Positions 36,178 through 45,224 of a stretch of DNA of 64,000 nucleotides are shown piece by piece (the stretch's first letter is position 1; every line of letters starts with the position of its first letter). The notes beneath the pieces are model-generated. The model made no database searches. It was not told where the DNA came from and saw only the letters and a program-made list of their open reading frames with translations. The position numbers and the translations under genes were made by a program. This DNA is from Salinicoccus kekensis (GTDB lineage: Bacteria > Bacillota > Bacilli > Staphylococcales > Salinicoccaceae): assembly GCF_900220995.1 (NCBI RefSeq), contig NZ_OBQF01000001.1, positions 558,001-622,000 on the forward strand, read 5' to 3'.

Positions 36178-36465
36178 ATGGAAATCGTAAGAATCGAACC
36201 GACACCAAGTCCTAATACAATGAAAATCACTGTGAGTGAGGAAAAAGGGGATATGAAATCAGCAACATACAGAAAAGTTTCTGATGAGAATCCTGAATTC
36301 ATCAATAAAGTGCTTGAACTTGAAGATGTGACAAGCGTATTTCATGCAATGGATTTCATCTCGGTGGATAAATCACCGAAATCAGACTGGGAAACCCTCA
36401 TCCCGAAGATAGAAAACACATTCAATTCCGGCAGTGACGATTCGGAAGTAAAAAAAAACCAGTAA
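36178..36465 (+). CDS. cvfC: Conserved virulence factor C homologue, N-terminal part (NifU N-like domain)
   Basis: GGAGG lies eight bases before ATG 36178. The 95-residue product is the N-terminal Nfu/NifU-like domain of CvfC: it begins MEIVRIEPTPSPNTMKI and contains ITVSEEKGDMKS and VFHAMDFISVDKSPKSDWE. In S. aureus this domain and the HEAT-like part encoded just downstream are one protein of about 370 residues. Here an A9 run (36450-36458) puts a TAA one codon later (36463-36465). The zero-frame codons over the run form the heptamer A AAA AAC, so ribosomes slipping by -1 would continue directly into the next frame. Confidence 0.85.
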   Translation: MEIVRIEPTPSPNTMKITVSEEKGDMKSATYRKVSDENPEFINKVLELEDVTSVFHAMDFISVDKSPKSDWETLIPKIENTFNSGSDDSEVKKNQ

Positions 36466-36482
36466 ATAATACCTACGGTGAA

Positions 36483-37289
36483 GTGAATGTCCAGGTCCTG
36501 ACTTTCAAAGGCATTCCTTACCAGATCAAGCTGAATGACGGGGAAGAGCACCGGCGCCAGCTGGATGACAGATTCGTCAATGCAGTCGCCGAAGCAACAC
36601 TGCCTGAAGATAACATCATCATGGGACGCAAATGGGAACAGAGCTCGACGCGTTACGGCACCCCCGAAGAAGTGTTCACGGAAGTGACCGAGGAGATCAA
36701 CGCCTTATACGATGATGAAACTCTGAAGGAGATGGTCGCTGAAGCGAGGCAGAAGCAGCCGCCGAAACCGAAGGAATACCGTAAGGTGAGTGTCGGGGAA
36801 TTCAAGGCGGCCGCCGACTGGAAAGAGCGCCTGAACCTCCTCGATCATATGGAGAATCCGGGCAAGGATGACTATGAAGTGCTCTCCCTCGCACTGCAGG
36901 ATGAAAAGATGCAGGTGCGCAGGACCGCCGTCTATCTGCTTGCCATGATCGAAGACAGGGAGACGCTTCAGTATTTGAACATCGGGCTCCAGGATAAGGC
37001 CGTGCCGGTCAGAAGGACCGCCGGGGACGGATACAGTGATCTCGGCTTCAAGGAAGGGCTCCGGGACATGTATCCCCTGCTGGATGACAGAAGCCCGATC
37101 GTGCGCTGGCGTGCTGCGATGTTCATCTATGAAGTCGGTGATGAAGAGAGCCTGCCTCACCTGTATGAATATAAGGAAGACCAGCAATATGACGTCAGGC
37201 TTCAAAAGGAAATGGCGATCGCCCGTATAGAGAAAGGCGAAGCGGCAATGGGCAGTGTATGGAAACAGATTCAGGAAAGGGAGCGATGA
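36483..37289 (+). CDS. cvfC: Conserved virulence factor C homologue, C-terminal HEAT-repeat part (-1 frame)
   Basis: This frame is open upstream through the A9 run and carries on the CvfC sequence without loss: [15 protein letters not shown], then helical HEAT-like repeats with [40 protein letters not shown] and [15 protein letters not shown], ending [17 protein letters not shown] -1 shift in the run would give a fused protein of 370 residues, the normal size. The nominal GTG start at 36483 has almost no ribosome-binding site. Either frameshifting, transcript slippage, phase variation, a recent mutation or a sequencing error explains the split. Confidence 0.82.
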   Translation: MNVQVLTFKGIPYQIKLNDGEEHRRQLDDRFVNAVAEATLPEDNIIMGRKWEQSSTRYGTPEEVFTEVTEEINALYDDETLKEMVAEARQKQPPKPKEYRKVSVGEFKAAADWKERLNLLDHMENPGKDDYEVLSLALQDEKMQVRRTAVYLLAMIEDRETLQYLNIGLQDKAVPVRRTAGDGYSDLGFKEGLRDMYPLLDDRSPIVRWRAAMFIYEVGDEESLPHLYEYKEDQQYDVRLQKEMAIARIEKGEAAMGSVWKQIQERER

Positions 37290-37290
37290 T

Positions 37291-37728
37291 TTGAACCCGT
37301 ACGAAGAGTATATGAAAGAAGTCGCAAAACCGATGCGCGAAGAGTTGACGAACCGTGAGTTCAAAGATTTGACGACGCCGGACAGTGTGGATGAATTCAT
37401 GAATTCACTGGATGAGGATGAAACTGCATTTGTGGTGATCAACAGCGTCTGCGGCTGTGCGGCCGGCCTTGCACGTCCGGCGGCAGTGACGGTCGCAGAG
37501 CAGAATCCGAAGAAACCGACGCACAAAGCGACGGTGTTTGCAGGTCAGGACCGTGAAGCGACGGCAAGGCTCAGGGAGTTTATCGGCGAACCGCCTTCAA
37601 GTCCTTCATACGCACTTTTCAAAGGCCGTGAGCTCGTGCATTTCATGCCGCGCGAACATATAGAAGGCCGTGACATCAACGACCTGATGATGGATATAAA
37701 AGAATCATTCGATGAGAATATTTCATAA
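37291..37728 (+). CDS. brxA: Bacilliredoxin (BrxA/BrxB, YphP family)
   Basis: Thioredoxin-fold protein that removes bacillithiol from mixed disulfides on proteins. Start is TTG 37291 with AAAGGGAG seven bases upstream, overlapping nothing; an in-frame ATG at 37255 lies inside cvfC and has no ribosome-binding site. The 145-residue product begins with [18 protein letters not shown] and carries the active-site CGC in [15 protein letters not shown]. It complements the bshA gene earlier in the window. BrxA versus BrxB cannot be decided from sequence by eye. Confidence 0.93.
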   Translation: MNPYEEYMKEVAKPMREELTNREFKDLTTPDSVDEFMNSLDEDETAFVVINSVCGCAAGLARPAAVTVAEQNPKKPTHKATVFAGQDREATARLREFIGEPPSSPSYALFKGRELVHFMPREHIEGRDINDLMMDIKESFDENIS

Positions 37729-37755
37729 AAAAACCAGGAATGCACATTCCTGGTT
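37727..37755 (-). terminator. Terminator hairpin shared by brxA and the small minus-strand gene
   Basis: AACCAGGAAT (37732-37741) pairs perfectly with ATTCCTGGTT (37746-37755). On the minus strand it is followed by seven T's, a classic terminator for the small gene at 37766-37837. On the plus strand the tail is not T-rich, so it ends brxA less efficiently. Confidence 0.8.
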
Positions 37756-37765
37756 ATCATTTAAT

Positions 37766-37837
37766 CTATTCTGTTATGCACAGTGATGTAAACCATGCTG
37801 CCATCAGAACGAGGCCGATTGAAAAGATGAGTTCCAT
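37766..37837 (-). CDS. Candidate 23-residue single-helix membrane peptide
   Basis: On the minus strand TTGGAGTG places GGAG eight bases before ATG 37837, then a 23-codon frame MELIFSIGLVLMAAWFTSLC-ITE and a TAG. Residues 3-21 form one hydrophobic helix, with acidic residues at both ends. A strong terminator follows 11 bases after the stop on the same strand, and TATAAT-like sequences lie upstream in the AT-rich stretch 37855-37890. It is the only content of the 186-base gap between brxA and thyA. I do not recognise a family; function unknown. Chance is possible at this length, but ribosome-binding site, helix and terminator all agree. Confidence 0.55.
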   Translation of the reverse strand: MELIFSIGLVLMAAWFTSLCITE

Positions 37838-37914
37838 AATCAACACTCCAAATAATCATTTTATTATTATAATCAATTATATAGAAGTCCTTTGAAAAAG
37901 AAAAGAGGGGTAGT

Positions 37915-38868
37915 ATGAATAATTTTGATAATGTCTATCATGACCTGCTCGGACGCATCAGATCGGAAGGCACTTTCAAGGATGACCGGACCGGTACAGG
38001 AACGTATTCAGTGTTCGGCCATCAAATGCGGTTCGATTTATCTGAAGGATTCCCTTTGCTCACTACGAAGAAGGTTTTGTTCAAAATGATTGCAACCGAG
38101 TTGATCTGGTTCATACGCGGCGATACGAACATCAGGTTCCTGCTTGAATACGACAATAATATATGGAACGAATGGGCGTTCAAAAAATGGGTTGAATCAG
38201 AGGAGTATGACGGACCGGACATGACCGATTTCGGCCGCCGTGCACTTAAGGATGAAGAATTCAACACCATTTATAAGGATGAAATGAAAAAATTCAAGGA
38301 CCGGATCCTCACCGACGATGATTTCAGCCGCAAGTACGGTGATCTCGGGAATGTATACGGGAAACAGTGGCGGGATTGGATCGGTCCGGACGGCGAGTCC
38401 ATCGACCAGCTGAAAAATGTAATTGAGGCAATCAAGACGAACCCCGACTCAAGACGCCATATCGTCACAGCATGGAACCCGGCGGAGATCGATACGATGG
38501 CTCTGCCGCCGTGCCACTCCTTCTTCCAGTTTTATGTCAAGGATGGCAGGCTCAGCCTGCAGCTCTATCAGAGGAGTGCTGATGTGTTCCTCGGCGTACC
38601 TTTCAATATTGCGAGTTATTCGCTGCTCCTTTTGATGGTGGCAAAAGAATGCAACCTTGAAGCCGGTGACTTCGTTCATACGATGGGGGATGCCCATATA
38701 TATGCAAATCACCTCGAAGCAGTTGATAAACAGCTCGCAAGGGACAGCTTTGCGCCCCCATCCTTGAAGATCAACAGTGATGCATCAATTTTTGAGATTG
38801 ATTATGAAGATTTCGAAGTGGTGGGCTACGAGTCTCATCCTTATATCAAAGCACCGATTGCAGTATAG
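37915..38868 (+). CDS. thyA: Thymidylate synthase
   Basis: Methylates dUMP to dTMP with methylene-tetrahydrofolate. The 317-residue ThyA-type protein has [28 protein letters not shown], the active-site loop [13 protein letters not shown] with the catalytic cysteine, [19 protein letters not shown] and [10 protein letters not shown]. Length includes the usual long insertion of Lactobacillus/Staphylococcus-type enzymes. AGAGGGG lies before ATG 37915. It is followed by dfrA, which regenerates the folate it oxidises. Confidence 0.97.
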   Translation: MNNFDNVYHDLLGRIRSEGTFKDDRTGTGTYSVFGHQMRFDLSEGFPLLTTKKVLFKMIATELIWFIRGDTNIRFLLEYDNNIWNEWAFKKWVESEEYDGPDMTDFGRRALKDEEFNTIYKDEMKKFKDRILTDDDFSRKYGDLGNVYGKQWRDWIGPDGESIDQLKNVIEAIKTNPDSRRHIVTAWNPAEIDTMALPPCHSFFQFYVKDGRLSLQLYQRSADVFLGVPFNIASYSLLLLMVAKECNLEAGDFVHTMGDAHIYANHLEAVDKQLARDSFAPPSLKINSDASIFEIDYEDFEVVGYESHPYIKAPIAV

Positions 38869-38882
38869 ACAGGAGGAACATT

Positions 38883-39359
38883 ATGGTATCTTTAATTGTG
38901 GCACATGCCAATCAGAATGTGATCGGGTTCAAGGGCGATATGCCATGGAACCTTCCCGCTGATTTGAAGAGATTGAAAAACCTGACGGAAGGCAATACGA
39001 TCGTGATGGGCAGGAATACGCTCGATACATTGGGGAAACCTCTGCCAAACCGCAGGAACGTCGTTTTGACACGCAACGAAGAGTTTGTCACCGAAGGTGT
39101 GGAAGTGATCCATGACATCGAAGAGATTAAAGACCTTGAAGACAAAGTTTTCATCTTTGGCGGCGCGGCCGTATATGAGCAGACGATGCACATGGTCGAT
39201 GAAATGTATATTACAAGGATCCATGAAACTTTTGCCGGTGACACGTTCTTCCCCGACTATGATATATCGGAATGGGAAATCGTTGATATCGCACCGGGCG
39301 TAGTGGATGAAAAGAACAAATATGCACATGAATTCCTGCATCTCAGAAGAAACCTCTGA
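38883..39359 (+). CDS. dfrA: Dihydrofolate reductase
   Basis: NADPH-dependent reduction of dihydrofolate, the target of trimethoprim. The 158-residue protein begins MVSLIVAHANQNVIGFKGDM and has PWNLPADLKRLKNLTEGNT with the catalytic-site acidic residue, VMGRNTLDTLGKPLPNR, and VFIFGGAAVYEQTM for cofactor binding. AGGAGG precedes the ATG, 14 bases after thyA. The region looks chromosomal, not a mobile resistance copy. I did not try to judge drug susceptibility. Confidence 0.96.
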   Translation: MVSLIVAHANQNVIGFKGDMPWNLPADLKRLKNLTEGNTIVMGRNTLDTLGKPLPNRRNVVLTRNEEFVTEGVEVIHDIEEIKDLEDKVFIFGGAAVYEQTMHMVDEMYITRIHETFAGDTFFPDYDISEWEIVDIAPGVVDEKNKYAHEFLHLRRNL

Positions 39360-39370
39360 AGGACGCTGCC

Positions 39371-39919
39371 ATGAATATCTGGAAATGGTTATTCATAGGG
39401 CTGCTTGTCATCAATGCAGCAGTACTGGCAGGCCTTTTCATATTCCTTTCAGGCGACTACGGGGAATTGGATCCAGTTGATGCGCCGGATGGTGACCAGG
39501 CTGAGCATGTGATCACCCTTGAAAACCATACCGTTGAATTTCTTTTGAATTCATTCCTGCAGGATGGTGCAGATGATATCGCCGTCACCATAGATGAGGA
39601 AAATATACAACTGATGGCGGAGAACGAGTATTTAAACATGAACTTTGATACAATATTCAACCTGGAGCCGTATATCGCCGAGACGGAACTGATTTTTGAA
39701 ATCAGCAATATTTCAATCGGGCGGCTGCCATTATCCGAGGATATGGCATATACATTGATCAGGACCGGGGCGGACCTTCCCGAAGGTATGGCGTTCAGCA
39801 CAGAATCCAGGGCTCTGGTGATAGATAAAGCTCTTTTTGATGAGTTTACAGACTTGTCTGTCGATGTCGAAGAGATTGATTATCAAAACAATGCATGGTA
39901 TTTTTCTTTTGAAGACTAA
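39371..39919 (+). CDS. YpmS-family membrane-anchored protein (DUF2140)
   Basis: A 182-residue protein with an N-terminal membrane helix (WLFIGLLVINAAVLAGLFIF, about residues 6-25) and an outside-facing domain rich in beta strands. Family-like segments are ITLENHTVEFLLNSFL and PEGMAFSTESRALVID. Position after thyA-dfrA is conserved in Bacillales, where YpmS is likewise uncharacterised. No lipobox or catalytic motif. It ends nine bases before the msrA ribosome-binding region. Confidence 0.82.
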   Translation: MNIWKWLFIGLLVINAAVLAGLFIFLSGDYGELDPVDAPDGDQAEHVITLENHTVEFLLNSFLQDGADDIAVTIDEENIQLMAENEYLNMNFDTIFNLEPYIAETELIFEISNISIGRLPLSEDMAYTLIRTGADLPEGMAFSTESRALVIDKALFDEFTDLSVDVEEIDYQNNAWYFSFED

Positions 39920-39936
39920 CTTATGAGGTGAGAATT

Positions 39937-40458
39937 TTGGCAAAAGCGACATTAGGCGGCGGCTGTTTCTGGTGTCTGGTTAAACCATTCGACCAGTGGG
40001 ACGGCGTCAACAGCGTCATTTCCGGGTATTCCAACGGAGAAGTGGAAAATCCGACTTACGCACAGGTAAGCACCGGTACAACCGGTCATATTGAGACCGT
40101 CCAGATTGATTACGATGAAGATGTGATTTCCTACGAAGAGATTCTGCAGATTTTCTTCAAGACTTTCGACCCGACAGATGTAGAAGGCCAGTTCGGTGAC
40201 AGGGGCAGCCAGTATATGCCTGCGGTACTGTACCACGATGAAGCACAGAAAGAGACTGCCGAAAGAGTGATAAAAGAGCTTGATGACAGCAATGTTTTCG
40301 ACAAACCGATCAACACACCGGTACTGCCTTTCAAAAGCTTCTACGAGGCAGAAGAGGAACACCAGGATTTCTATAAGAAGAACAAGGGACACTATAATGC
40401 ATATTATAAAGGTTCCGGACGTAAATCATTTTTAGAAAATCATTGGAGTGAATCATAA
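39937..40458 (+). CDS. msrA: Peptide-methionine (S)-S-oxide reductase MsrA
   Basis: Repairs the S-form of methionine sulfoxide. TTG 39937 is chosen as start since GAGGTGAGA lies just before it; the product begins [13 protein letters not shown] with the catalytic cysteine (residue 10), giving 173 residues. A GTG at 39928 would overlap the ribosome-binding site. [22 protein letters not shown] and [12 protein letters not shown] are family blocks. The last base of the stop codon is shared with the msrB start, so both stereoisomer-specific enzymes are coupled. Confidence 0.95.
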   Translation: MAKATLGGGCFWCLVKPFDQWDGVNSVISGYSNGEVENPTYAQVSTGTTGHIETVQIDYDEDVISYEEILQIFFKTFDPTDVEGQFGDRGSQYMPAVLYHDEAQKETAERVIKELDDSNVFDKPINTPVLPFKSFYEAEEEHQDFYKKNKGHYNAYYKGSGRKSFLENHWSES

Positions 40459-40886
40459 TGAGCGTTAAAAAAAATATTGAAGACCTGACCCGTACAGAGT
40501 ATAAAGTGATGAAGGAGCAGGGCACTGAAACGCCTTTCCAGAACGAATACTGGGATAATTTTGAAGAAGGCATCTATGTCGACAAACTCAGCGGCAAGCC
40601 TCTTTTCACATCAAAGGACAAGTTCCATTCATCCTGCGGCTGGCCGAGTTTCGCAAAAGGCATCTCGGAAGATATTTCCGAGCACTTCGACGATTCTTTC
40701 GGCATGAGGCGCACCGAAGTCCGCAGCGAGGCATCAGACAGTCATCTGGGGCACGTATTCGAAGACGGACCTGAAGAACTCGGGGGACTGCGCTACTGCA
40801 TCAATTCAGCAGCCGTGATTTTTATTCCGAAGAGTGAGCTCAAAGAAAAAGGGTATGAGGAATACGTAGACTACTTTAATGACTAA
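40458..40886 (+). CDS. msrB: Peptide-methionine (R)-S-oxide reductase MsrB
   Basis: Repairs the R-form of methionine sulfoxide. The 142-residue length equals that of the staphylococcal enzyme. Blocks are [41 protein letters not shown] and the catalytic cysteine in [11 protein letters not shown]. The zinc-binding cysteine pairs of longer MsrBs are absent, so this is the metal-free type. ATG overlaps the msrA stop by one base. Its own last base overlaps a spurious earlier frame of crr. Confidence 0.96.
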   Translation: MSVKKNIEDLTRTEYKVMKEQGTETPFQNEYWDNFEEGIYVDKLSGKPLFTSKDKFHSSCGWPSFAKGISEDISEHFDDSFGMRRTEVRSEASDSHLGHVFEDGPEELGGLRYCINSAAVIFIPKSELKEKGYEEYVDYFND

Positions 40887-40900
40887 TGGGAGTTGGTTCA

Positions 40901-41404
40901 ATGTTTAAGAATCTATTTCGGAAGAAAGAAGAACCTGCCGACAAACTGCTCGAGATAAAAAGTCCGATGAATGGCAGATATGTCAAAATCGAAGATATTC
41001 CCGACCCTGTTTTTTCAGAAAAGATGATGGGGGAAGGATTCGGCATAGAACCGTCAGACGGTGAAGTCGTCTCACCCATCGACGGGGAAATCATGCAGGT
41101 CTTTCCCACCAATCATGCTGTCGGCATCAAAGCTGCGAACGGCATAGAACTACTGATCCACATTGGCCTTGAAACCGTCGCCATGGACGGCAGGGGCTTC
41201 ACAGGACATGTCAGTGAAGGCGATAACGTGAGGGCCGGTGACAGGCTGGTAAGCTTCGATATGGACCTTGTGACCAAAGAAGCAGACAGCACGATTTCAC
41301 CTGTCATCATCACCAACAGCGATGCCCTTCAGTCGTTTGATGTCCTCGAGACAGGTGAAGTGGCCGGCGGACAGACCGTCGTCGCCTCCGCGGAGATCAG
41401 CTGA
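40901..41404 (+). CDS. crr: PTS glucose-type EIIA component
   Basis: Soluble phosphocarrier of the sugar phosphotransferase system. ATG 40901 has GGGAG eight bases upstream, giving 167 residues. The crr fold is clear: ASPMNG-like KSPMNGRYV, VVSPIDGEIMQVFPTNHAVG with His72 and the phosphorylated His87 in LLIHIGLET. A free-standing EIIA with msrAB upstream is also found in staphylococci. It could serve several EIIBC permeases or regulation. It overlaps the YozE gene by one base. Confidence 0.94.
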   Translation: MFKNLFRKKEEPADKLLEIKSPMNGRYVKIEDIPDPVFSEKMMGEGFGIEPSDGEVVSPIDGEIMQVFPTNHAVGIKAANGIELLIHIGLETVAMDGRGFTGHVSEGDNVRAGDRLVSFDMDLVTKEADSTISPVIITNSDALQSFDVLETGEVAGGQTVVASAEIS

Positions 41405-41625
41405 TGAAAGATTATTCCTATTACCAGTATATGAAGACACGGACGGACGAGCAGTCCGAAGCAGGAACGCTCAGTGACTTCATAAAGAACGACTCCATGT
41501 TCCCAAAACAGGAAACCGATTACCAGAAAATCAGTGAGTATCTGGAAAGAAACCCTTATCCGGATATCACCCTCACCACGTTTGATGAAACTTACCGGGA
41601 TTATCAAGACTGGCTAAACCACTAA
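41404..41625 (+). CDS. YozE family protein (UPF0346)
   Basis: A 73-residue, helical, cytosolic protein with the family pattern SYYQYMKTRTDE near the N-terminus and FDETYRDYQDWLN at the end. Homologues fold as a small helical bundle resembling a SAM-type domain. ATG 41404 overlaps the crr stop. No function is established. It is the last gene before deoD, 18 bases downstream. Confidence 0.88.
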   Translation: MKDYSYYQYMKTRTDEQSEAGTLSDFIKNDSMFPKQETDYQKISEYLERNPYPDITLTTFDETYRDYQDWLNH

Positions 41626-41643
41626 GAAAAAGGAGTTCCAATA

Positions 41644-42357
41644 ATGAGTATTCATATCAACGCACAAAAAGGCGATATCGCCGATACAATCCTTTTACCT
41701 GGGGATCCCCTCAGAGCGAAGTACATCGCTGAAAACTTTTTAGAAGATGTAACCTGCTTCAATGAAGTCCGTAACATGCTGGGCTTCACCGGGACTTATA
41801 AAGGAAAACGCATTTCCGTGATGGGCACGGGCATGGGTGTACCTTCCATTTCAATTTATGTCCATGAACTGATGGAAGAATACGGCGTCAAAAACCTGAT
41901 CCGTGTCGGTACATGCGGTGCGATCCAAAAAGATGTGAAAGTGCGTGATGTCATCATCGCCCAGAGTGCATCCACGGATTCCTTCCAGAACAGGAAGCTG
42001 TTCGGCAATTTTGAATATGCGCCGACGTCGGATTTCGAACTGCTTCTCTCAAGCTATAATGAAGCGAAGAAAAAAAACCTCGAAGTCAAAGTGGGGAATG
42101 TATTTACGGCTGATTCCTTCTATGATGAAAAAGGTGATGTTGAAATGATGGCGAAGTACGGCATACTGGCGCTGGAAATGGAATCAGCGGCATTATTCAC
42201 CATCAGTAAAAAATTCGATGCACGTGCACTGGCCATACTGACGGTATCCGATCATGTACTGACGGGCGAAGCGACATCCAGTGAAGAGCGTCAGACGACT
42301 TTCAACGAGATGATTGAAGTCGCACTTGATGCAGCTCTGCCGTTCGCCGGTGAATAA
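41644..42357 (+). CDS. deoD: Purine-nucleoside phosphorylase (DeoD type)
   Basis: Splits purine (deoxy)ribonucleosides with phosphate for base salvage. The 237-residue hexameric-type protein begins [20 protein letters not shown], has [12 protein letters not shown], the [12 protein letters not shown] phosphate site, [18 protein letters not shown] and the catalytic aspartate in [19 protein letters not shown] is before the ATG. A strong terminator ends the transcription unit that began near thyA. Confidence 0.97.
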   Translation: MSIHINAQKGDIADTILLPGDPLRAKYIAENFLEDVTCFNEVRNMLGFTGTYKGKRISVMGTGMGVPSISIYVHELMEEYGVKNLIRVGTCGAIQKDVKVRDVIIAQSASTDSFQNRKLFGNFEYAPTSDFELLLSSYNEAKKKNLEVKVGNVFTADSFYDEKGDVEMMAKYGILALEMESAALFTISKKFDARALAILTVSDHVLTGEATSSEERQTTFNEMIEVALDAALPFAGE

Positions 42358-42383
42358 TATTCGACAACTTTAAGATCTGCAGC

Positions 42384-42420
42384 AGAACAGTGGGGGTGCC
42401 CCACTGTTCTTTTTCTTTAA
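42384..42420 (+). terminator. Rho-independent terminator after deoD
   Basis: AGAACAGTGGGG (42384-42395) pairs perfectly with CCCCACTGTTCT (42399-42410), with a GTG loop, and a T-rich tail follows. Confidence 0.95.
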
Positions 42421-42481
42421 TTATTGGTAAGTTACTGATAGAATATAAATATTATGCCAATAGGAATAAGGTGTGGGTAAT

Positions 42482-44047
42482 TTGAATGAAAACCATGATC
42501 CAAAAGAAACGAATTTCAAATCGAAAAAAATAAGCATCAACCCTTTCTGGTTGATCATCACCATACTGGCTGCAGTGATATTATCAAGTGTGATCACAGC
42601 ACTCAGCCTGGAGGCCGGAACTGAAAAGGCGGTCAATGTAGGTACGGATACAAGAAGCGAATTTTCAAAGCTGTACAGCGTGTATGACACCATTTCCACC
42701 GACTTTTATGATGAGGTCGACAATGAAGAACTGATTGAATCCGCGATTGACGGTATGGTGCAGGGGCTGGATGATCCATACAGTGAATACATGAACATGG
42801 AGGCAACAGATGCCTTCCAGGAGACGGTCACCGGGGATTTTGAAGGCATCGGTGCAGAGGTCATCCAGGAAGGCAACCGCATCATCATCACATCACCGAT
42901 GAGAGGCTCACCGGCGGAAGCCGCTGGCATTGAACCCGGCGATCAGATCATAGCCGTGGACGGGGAAAGCCTGGAAGGGATGAACACGACCGAAGCAGTC
43001 CAGCTCATACGCGGCGAGAAGGGGACGGATGTCGTCCTCACGATTGTGCGCGGGGAAAGCGAGCCGATGGACATCACCGTCACGCGGGACACCATCCATA
43101 TCGACAGCGTGACATATGAAGAATTCGACGGTGTCGGACATATCAGCATCAACAGGTTCCAGCAGGGTACGACGGAAGAATTCGAGGAGAGCATCAATCA
43201 GGCTGCCGAGGATGGAATCGAAGACATCATCGTGGATTTCCGCTACAACCCGGGCGGACTGCTTTCCGAAGCAGTGACGCTGATCAACCAGTTCATTCCG
43301 GAGGATGAAATCGCACTGCTTCTGGAAGACAGTGACGGACAACAGATGCCGCTGATGACGGAAGGCCCCCACAACGAAAATACGGAAGATATGAATCTCC
43401 ACATCCTCATCAATGAGGGGTCTGCAAGTGCATCTGAAGTATTCGCCGGTGCACTGGATGATCATTTCGAAGATGTCATCATTGCCGGTACACAGTCGTT
43501 CGGTAAAGGTGTCGTGCAGCAGACGCAGGAATTCAGTGATGATTCCATGCTCAAATACACCAATACGAAATGGCTGACACCTGAAGGCCGTTGGATCCAT
43601 AACGAAGGCATCACACCTGAGCTGGAACTCGTGAACCCTGATTACTACAGGGTGGAGATATTGAATGAAGATGATGTCTACACCGAAGACCAAGAGAGCG
43701 AAACAGTCATTTCCATAAAAGTCGCCCTTGAAACTTTGGGTTATGAAGCCGGGACGATCAATGAAGTTTTCGATGAAACCCTGACTTCAGCAGTCGAGAG
43801 CTTCCAGGAGGATAATGACCTTGAAGCCGATGGCAACGTTACAGGTGAAACATCCCGGCTGCTCATGTCGGAACTGAGGAATTACATCAATGAAAATGAC
43901 GCTCAGCTCGAGTATCTCATCAGCTATATCACCGGAGAACATGGTGCCGGGGAAATTGAAGAAATTGCAGAAGATAATGCGCGTCATATCGAGATCCCCA
44001 CTTTGGAAGAACTGCAGGAAGACGCATCAGAAAATTCAACTGAATGA
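42482..44047 (+). CDS. ctpA: S41 carboxy-terminal processing protease with C-terminal peptidoglycan-binding domain
   Basis: Membrane-anchored serine protease of the CtpA/CtpB type acting outside the membrane. Start is TTG 42482 (AAGGTG eight bases upstream) or GTG 42473. One N-terminal helix (about residues 22-44) precedes a PDZ domain (VTGDFEGIGAEV through GTDVVLTIVRG) and the S41 catalytic core, with the serine in GSASASEVFAGAL and the lysine in GTQSFGKGVVQQ. A C-terminal PG_binding_1-like domain (VALETLGYEAGTINEVFD) and an acidic tail follow. Total about 520 residues. Confidence 0.94.
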   Translation: MNENHDPKETNFKSKKISINPFWLIITILAAVILSSVITALSLEAGTEKAVNVGTDTRSEFSKLYSVYDTISTDFYDEVDNEELIESAIDGMVQGLDDPYSEYMNMEATDAFQETVTGDFEGIGAEVIQEGNRIIITSPMRGSPAEAAGIEPGDQIIAVDGESLEGMNTTEAVQLIRGEKGTDVVLTIVRGESEPMDITVTRDTIHIDSVTYEEFDGVGHISINRFQQGTTEEFEESINQAAEDGIEDIIVDFRYNPGGLLSEAVTLINQFIPEDEIALLLEDSDGQQMPLMTEGPHNENTEDMNLHILINEGSASASEVFAGALDDHFEDVIIAGTQSFGKGVVQQTQEFSDDSMLKYTNTKWLTPEGRWIHNEGITPELELVNPDYYRVEILNEDDVYTEDQESETVISIKVALETLGYEAGTINEVFDETLTSAVESFQEDNDLEADGNVTGETSRLLMSELRNYINENDAQLEYLISYITGEHGAGEIEEIAEDNARHIEIPTLEELQEDASENSTE

Positions 44048-44056
44048 TAAACCCAG

Positions 44057-44084
44057 GTCGCACAAAATTTTGTGCGACTTTTAT
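44057..44084 (+). terminator. Rho-independent terminator after ctpA
   Basis: GTCGCACAAAA (44057-44067) and TTTTGTGCGAC (44068-44078) form a perfect 11-bp palindrome with T's after it; the central A/T bases will open to form the loop. Confidence 0.9.
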
Positions 44085-44141
44085 TGTCTCAAATCTTCAA
44101 ATGGTTTAAAGTTATAGCATAAACATATTACGGAGGTTGCC

Positions 44142-45224
44142 ATGAAATCTTCACGACGCAAAGCAATATTAACCGGAGGCGGGACTGTCGGCCATGTCAT
44201 GCTGAATAAACTGCTGATACCGGAGTTCATCAACCGGGATGTAGAGCCGGTGTACGTAGGTTCAAAAGATGGCATCGAAAAGGAAATGATCAGCCCGACA
44301 TCCATCAAATACCATTCAATCTCCAGCGGAAAATTAAGGCGGTATATATCTCTTGAAAACCTGAAGGATATCTTCAAAGTGACGAAAGGCATCCTCGATG
44401 CAAGAAGAGTATTGAAAAAAGAGAAGCCGGAATTTGTATTTTCAAAAGGCGGCTTTGTCAGCGTGCCGGTGGTGCTCGCAGCCAAATCATTGAATATTCC
44501 GGTCTATATCCATGAGTCCGACCTGACACCGGGTCTTGCGAATAAAATCTCGACAAAGTTTGCGACGAAATGTTTCGTGACTTTCGAGAAGACGATGGAT
44601 TACCTGCCGGCGGACAAGACCGAACTCCTCGGCCCGGTGATCAGGGAGGAGCTCTCGGGAGGAGACCGGGCTGCCGGTTTTTCCATCACCGGGTTCACAG
44701 CTGATAAGCCGGTCCTTTTATTCATGGGCGGTTCCCTCGGAGCAAGGTCCATCAATCAATTCATCCGGGAGAATATAGAAGACCTCACGGAACATCATCA
44801 GATCATCCATTTATGCGGAAAAGGCAACGCCGATGAAAATCTGAACGGACATGAAAACTATATCCAGTTCGAATTCGCCGGAGAAGAGCTTGCACACCTG
44901 ATGGAAATCGCGGATATAGTGATCGGCCGCAGCGGTTCCAACGCCATCTATGAGCTGCTCCTCAATCATAAGCCGATGATCCTGGTTCCCCTGCCGCTCA
45001 GCCAGTCGAGGGGGGACCAGATTGAAAATGCCGAATATTTCTCTCATCAGGGGTATGCCGAGGTGATCCCAGAAGAAGATTTGACGCTTCATAATTTCCA
45101 GGAGAAAATGGAGATGATCAACAGGAACCGTGATGAAATCATCAGGAAAATGAAGGAGTATGATGGAGGATTCAAGCCGGCGATGCTGGTTGAAATGCTG
45201 CTGGATGAGGAGGAAGTGGAGTGA
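44142..45224 (+). CDS. murG: UDP-N-acetylglucosamine:lipid I N-acetylglucosaminyltransferase MurG
   Basis: Makes lipid II at the inner face of the membrane. The 360-residue GT-B protein begins with a basic segment, then ILTGGGTVGHVMLNK, SSGKLRRYISLEN, FSKGGFVSVPVVLAAK, HESDLTPGLANK, GGSLGARSINQF, GRSGSNAIYELL and PLPLSQSRGDQIENA, a sequence type close to staphylococcal MurG (HVM rather than the HI.P seen elsewhere). As in staphylococci it lies outside the dcw cluster. It overlaps a PAP2 phosphatase gene by four bases. Confidence 0.96.
   Translation: MKSSRRKAILTGGGTVGHVMLNKLLIPEFINRDVEPVYVGSKDGIEKEMISPTSIKYHSISSGKLRRYISLENLKDIFKVTKGILDARRVLKKEKPEFVFSKGGFVSVPVVLAAKSLNIPVYIHESDLTPGLANKISTKFATKCFVTFEKTMDYLPADKTELLGPVIREELSGGDRAAGFSITGFTADKPVLLFMGGSLGARSINQFIRENIEDLTEHHQIIHLCGKGNADENLNGHENYIQFEFAGEELAHLMEIADIVIGRSGSNAIYELLLNHKPMILVPLPLSQSRGDQIENAEYFSHQGYAEVIPEEDLTLHNFQEKMEMINRNRDEIIRKMKEYDGGFKPAMLVEMLLDEEEVE

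Noticed and set aside
38883-39359. dfrA as an acquired trimethoprim-resistance gene
   Set aside because: It sits in the conserved thyA-dfrA-ypmS order with no mobile-element traces, so it is the native enzyme.
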